From Erwinia rhapontici (GTDB taxonomy: Bacteria > Pseudomonadota > Gammaproteobacteria > Enterobacterales > Enterobacteriaceae): 64,000 bases of DNA. The notes beneath the pieces were generated by a model. It worked only from the letters and a program-made list of their open reading frames with translations. It was not told the DNA's origin and did no database searches. This document shows positions 61,375-64,000 of the stretch, in pieces. Position 1 is the stretch's first letter. Every line of letters begins with the position of its first letter. Made by a program: the position numbers and the translations under genes. The stretch is taken from positions 62,001 to 126,000 of the forward strand of contig NZ_VRKO01000004.1 of assembly GCF_012271765.1 (NCBI RefSeq), given 5' to 3'.

Positions 61375-62475
61375 TCATGGCTCCAAAAAACCTCTAAAAC
61401 TTCCGTTTGAATCGAAGCGGCTTCCCTTCCCATCGGCTGATATAATATCAAAGCCACCAAAGCGATTACCTTCTTTTACAGTTGTACTAGGTGATTTTAT
61501 GATTGAGTCTAGTATTTTCTTTCCCTGCTCATTCATTTTAGCGGGAGCGCCCCGGGCTACAGGAAATGCGCTATCTGGACGACTTCCGTGCTTCTGAAGT
61601 GCTCTACCTGCTACCGTCAGGTTACCCGACTTAACTGATGGATCAATTCGGCTTCCTGATTGAGATAATGCTTCAATAGCGAACTCTTTCCCATTGACCA
61701 AATATGCGAGTTTAGACGAGTAATTTTCTGTTTTAACAGCTTTTTCAGTTTTTACTGTTCCTTTTAAAGAATTTAATCTCGCTTTACCCAAGCCCCCTGC
61801 AATCGAAGCAACAGCAATCGCAGCGCCTTTGGTCGTCTCGTTCAGTACCTGGTCATATCCCTTAACCGCATCGCCCCCCAGCTGCTCTGCCGTTTTCCTG
61901 AATCCTGCGACATTTCCATTATACACACCACCGGCGGCCAGCAGTCGCCCGGCTGCTTTGCTGTTGAGCATTTTCCCCGGTGGGGATTGCTGGCCGGAGT
62001 CACCGATATAATGCTTTTTCAGGGTGGGAGCGGGTTTTTTGCCGTGATGACGTTTCAGACACTGTTCATAGGCTCTCCTGACTGCCTGCTCGAACGGTGA
62101 GTCGCGGAGATCCCTGGAACCGCCATAAACCAGATTGCTCTCTGCATCGAAATAGAATGGATGGTAAAAAGCATCCCAGCGTTCTGAAGTATCAATGCCG
62201 ATAATACGACCCCTATTGAGGTCGCACTCTGTGGCATTATAAATAGGATCGTAGCCACTTATGCCTGAGTATTTGTCGGAAGGGTTAAAGCGATCGTTAT
62301 TGGCGGATTTTCGTTGCGGGAGATCGCCTGATACGTCTTGCCTCGCATAGCGCCGATAATCCATTTCATAATAAATCCGGGCATTGTCGAATGCTACACG
62401 GGGCGTCTGAACGAACTGAAAATCCCGTGGAGAAAGCCGCCTTCCGGCATCCTGCGTCTGATATAAACAGAACAT
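61375..62475 (-). CDS. Polymorphic toxin with shared N-terminal module and GFLEP-type C-terminal domain
   Basis: A 366-residue protein. Residues 1-213 are the module shared with the split gene at 59500-60764 (CLYQTQDAGRRLSPRDFQFV, FDNARIYYEMDYRRYARQD, SERWDAFYHPFYFDAESNLV, KMLNSKAAGRLLAAGGVYNG, GYDQVLNE). A short hydrophobic stretch (AAIAVASIAGGLG) and a distinct C-terminal domain follow from about residue 280, with LTVAGRALQKHGSRPDSAFP and GKGSRFDSNGSFRGFLEP. That domain resembles toxin tips of haemagglutinin and Rhs proteins, but its activity is not known to me. There is no signal peptide, VENN motif or PAAR domain, so the delivery route is unclear. It follows the adhesin gene by 79 bp. Confidence 0.7.
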   Translation of the reverse strand: MFCLYQTQDAGRRLSPRDFQFVQTPRVAFDNARIYYEMDYRRYARQDVSGDLPQRKSANNDRFNPSDKYSGISGYDPIYNATECDLNRGRIIGIDTSERWDAFYHPFYFDAESNLVYGGSRDLRDSPFEQAVRRAYEQCLKRHHGKKPAPTLKKHYIGDSGQQSPPGKMLNSKAAGRLLAAGGVYNGNVAGFRKTAEQLGGDAVKGYDQVLNETTKGAAIAVASIAGGLGKARLNSLKGTVKTEKAVKTENYSSKLAYLVNGKEFAIEALSQSGSRIDPSVKSGNLTVAGRALQKHGSRPDSAFPVARGAPAKMNEQGKKILDSIIKSPSTTVKEGNRFGGFDIISADGKGSRFDSNGSFRGFLEP

Positions 62476-62554
62476 ACATCCTCGCGTGTTTATCCATAAA
62501 CAACACAGGGATATTTATCTATTTAGTGTACGAAAAGCAATCGCCTTTTATCCA

Positions 62555-63655
62555 TTAGTCATAGACAAAATTCACCACGGCCGTGGTTCTGACGGAACCG
62601 CTGGAGAGCATCTGCTTGTTGTAGACGTAGTACCACGCATTCATCGGTAGCGATAGTTGCGAAGGTAATGCCTGGCTGGCGGTGTATGAGAACAGCGTGG
62701 TGGCATTTCCCTGCGTGGTTTCCGACGAACTAAAGGTGAGCGGGATATTATCGCTGGCTTTTGCCACCCGGATACCCACCCCTTTTGCACCGCCGGTGAC
62801 GGGGGAGGTCAGCGTGGTACTATCGGATGCAAGAAGGTTATTGCTGCTCATAAATGCCCGAAGATTACGCCCGGCGATACCATTTTTCATGCCGTCACAG
62901 CTGAAATTAAGGGTAAACGCCTTTTTCCCATTCATTGCCCCGCTGGCGAGTGAGGCGATATCGATATTGTTTAGCACCACGGTTTTATTATCATCATCGA
63001 AGCTGCAGGTGGTCACGCGCTTCACGAACCTTATCTGCAGGGCTTTGTAGTAAATATCGTAATTATGTTTTGGCCAACTCCAGTGGAAAATAAAATAGGC
63101 GAAGTCGCTGAGCATCCGGGCAATATTCTGCAGGAAAGTCAGCCCGGTACTGTCCTGAGCAAGTACAATCGGATTGATAGTGGCGATGTCACCATTAATG
63201 ACCATCACGTTTTTGGTGGGAATATTGGCCAACAGCTTCAGGTTAACGGTAAAGGTGGAATCAATAGCTGAACCGTTGTTGGTACCCACTTTGGGATGAA
63301 ACTCTTGCGGTGTGGGCTGCGTGACATTGACGCTGACATAAGCATCGCCGGGAAATTTTAAGTAGAGCGTGTTCTGGGAGTATGGCGTTGAGTTATCAAC
63401 CGTGTTCTTGCCACCAATAATCCCCCATGCCGGCATGCTACAGCTAAAAGTACCCGGATAAGCCGTTGTGGATGAAAACGATGCCCTGCCCGAGAGGTTT
63501 AACGCGCTGGTAGCATCGTAATACAAAAAGGGAGCATCCACGGGGGCATTCTGTATACAGTTAGCTCCTGCCCAGGAGGATAAGAACAGTATCAAACTCA
63601 GGGTAACCACCTTGCCCGCTCTCTTGATACATCGGATGTGCGGTAGCATTTTCAT
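62555..63655 (-). CDS. Chaperone-usher fimbrial tip adhesin
   Basis: A 366-residue exported protein. The signal peptide ends near SSWAGA-NC, and the mature chain begins CIQNAPVDAPFLYYDATSAL. The N-terminal ~200 residues are probably the receptor-binding domain. The C-terminal ~150 residues form a pilin-like domain with the cysteine pair TTCSFDDDNKTVVLNNIDI and FTLNFSCDGM, ending TTAVVNFVYD, the alternating pattern that takes a donor strand. It starts 15 bp after the usher stop with AGGGAAGAG before ATG. The binding target is unknown. Confidence 0.78.
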   Translation of the reverse strand: MKMLPHIRCIKRAGKVVTLSLILFLSSWAGANCIQNAPVDAPFLYYDATSALNLSGRASFSSTTAYPGTFSCSMPAWGIIGGKNTVDNSTPYSQNTLYLKFPGDAYVSVNVTQPTPQEFHPKVGTNNGSAIDSTFTVNLKLLANIPTKNVMVINGDIATINPIVLAQDSTGLTFLQNIARMLSDFAYFIFHWSWPKHNYDIYYKALQIRFVKRVTTCSFDDDNKTVVLNNIDIASLASGAMNGKKAFTLNFSCDGMKNGIAGRNLRAFMSSNNLLASDSTTLTSPVTGGAKGVGIRVAKASDNIPLTFSSSETTQGNATTLFSYTASQALPSQLSLPMNAWYYVYNKQMLSSGSVRTTAVVNFVYD

Positions 63656-63670
63656 TATTCTCTTCCCTGA

Positions 63671-64000
63671 TTAGTGACAGTGATTCACATCACTGCCCAG
63701 ATTGGTTTTCGGCTGGGTAATGCTGCATGTACTATTGTCTTCCCCGGAAAAATGAACGATTACCCTGTCGGGTAGTTTTTCACTGTGGACAAACACCACG
63801 CTGCCCTGGCCGACATAACCAATTTCATTATTTTTGCTATCAGTGACCAGAGCCCCAAAGGGTAGGGGGGCGCTGTTACGATCTACCGCATGGAAAATGA
63901 AGCTTTTGCGCTGATCTGTTTCAAATTTCAAATAGCTGATGGACCCGGCGTAAGGCACAACATCTTTACGGTTGCCCAGCAGCTGCACGTTATCACCGAG
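63671..64000 (-). CDS. Fimbrial usher, C-terminal part (cut by window edge)
   Basis: The frame is open to the window end and stops at 63671-63673. The visible ~109 residues are the C-terminal domain of an outer-membrane usher: LLGNRKDVVPYAGSISYLKF, AVDRNSAPLPFGALVTDSKN, EIGYVGQGSVVFV and a final cysteine pair (CSITQ and HCH). The usher exports and assembles pilin subunits delivered by a periplasmic chaperone. The rest of the operon lies outside the window. Confidence 0.85.
   Translation of the reverse strand, partial: LGDNVQLLGNRKDVVPYAGSISYLKFETDQRKSFIFHAVDRNSAPLPFGALVTDSKNNEIGYVGQGSVVFVHSEKLPDRVIVHFSGEDNSTCSITQPKTNLGSDVNHCH

Noticed and set aside
61375..62475. Assignment of the intact toxin as an Rhs or CdiA protein
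   Set aside because: At 366 residues with no RHS/YD repeats, PAAR, haemagglutinin repeats or signal peptide, only its C-terminal tip resembles those families.

Overview
The window is a 64 kb chromosomal segment of an enterobacterium. Gene order from the leu tRNA cluster to talB follows the E. coli 99-0.2 minute region closely (leuQPV, rsmC, holD, rimI, yjjG, prfC, osmY, yjjU, yjjV, deoCABD, serB, radA, nadR, ettA, slt, trpR, yjjX, gpmB, rob, creA, arcA, thrLABC, yaaA, talB). It differs from E. coli by several inserted gene blocks and by the absence of creBCD. Protein divergence and the urea amidolyase cluster suggest Erwiniaceae (Erwinia/Pantoea-like). That assignment is inference.

Layout. 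1-2.25 kb: a duplicated family of small lipoproteins alternating with small cytoplasmic proteins. 2.3-6.5 kb: VOC protein, MFS carboxylate-type transporter, YbaK-family deacylase, membrane diguanylate cyclase, and yjjZ behind a strong Fur box. 6.6-7.0 kb: three tRNA-Leu(CAG) genes with a stringent-type promoter. 7.1-16.4 kb: rsmC, holD, rimI, yjjG, yghU, tag, prfC, osmY, ytjA, yjjU, yjjV. 16.4-21 kb: the deo operon with its two DeoR operators and paired CRP sites. deoA carries an amber stop at codon 156. 21-29.8 kb: smp, serB, radA, nadR, an oxidoreductase/LysR pair, ettA. 30-31.7 kb: a GhrA-like dehydrogenase and deoR itself.

31.9-43.8 kb: an eight-gene minus-strand operon (atzF, uca, gntR, urtABCDE) that imports urea and splits it through allophanate. 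It has a consensus sigma-54 promoter, a 30-bp near-perfect palindrome over the predicted transcription start, and seven tandem palindromic repeats between urtA and urtB. 44-58.5 kb: slt, trpR (with trp operator), yjjX, gpmB, rob, creA, arcA, a yjjY-like ORF, yjtD, the thr operon with leader and attenuator, yaaA, talB.

58.5-64 kb: an accessory island on the minus strand. The 3' end of a chaperone-usher fimbrial operon (usher C-terminus, tip adhesin) is followed by an intact polymorphic toxin/immunity pair. Next come a fused usher/adhesin remnant and a second module with the same toxin N-terminus but a colicin D-type nuclease C-terminus and its immunity gene. Last are the remains of a third immunity gene. 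The colicin D-type toxin gene is split by an ERIC element with a TA target duplication. This repeated module arrangement is the strongest candidate for a poorly described system here.

Two families of intergenic hairpins recur: 20-bp palindromes with a GGCATGCC-type core (16 copies counted) and 9-bp GC stems with T-rich loops (at least 4). They mark the ends of many transcription units.
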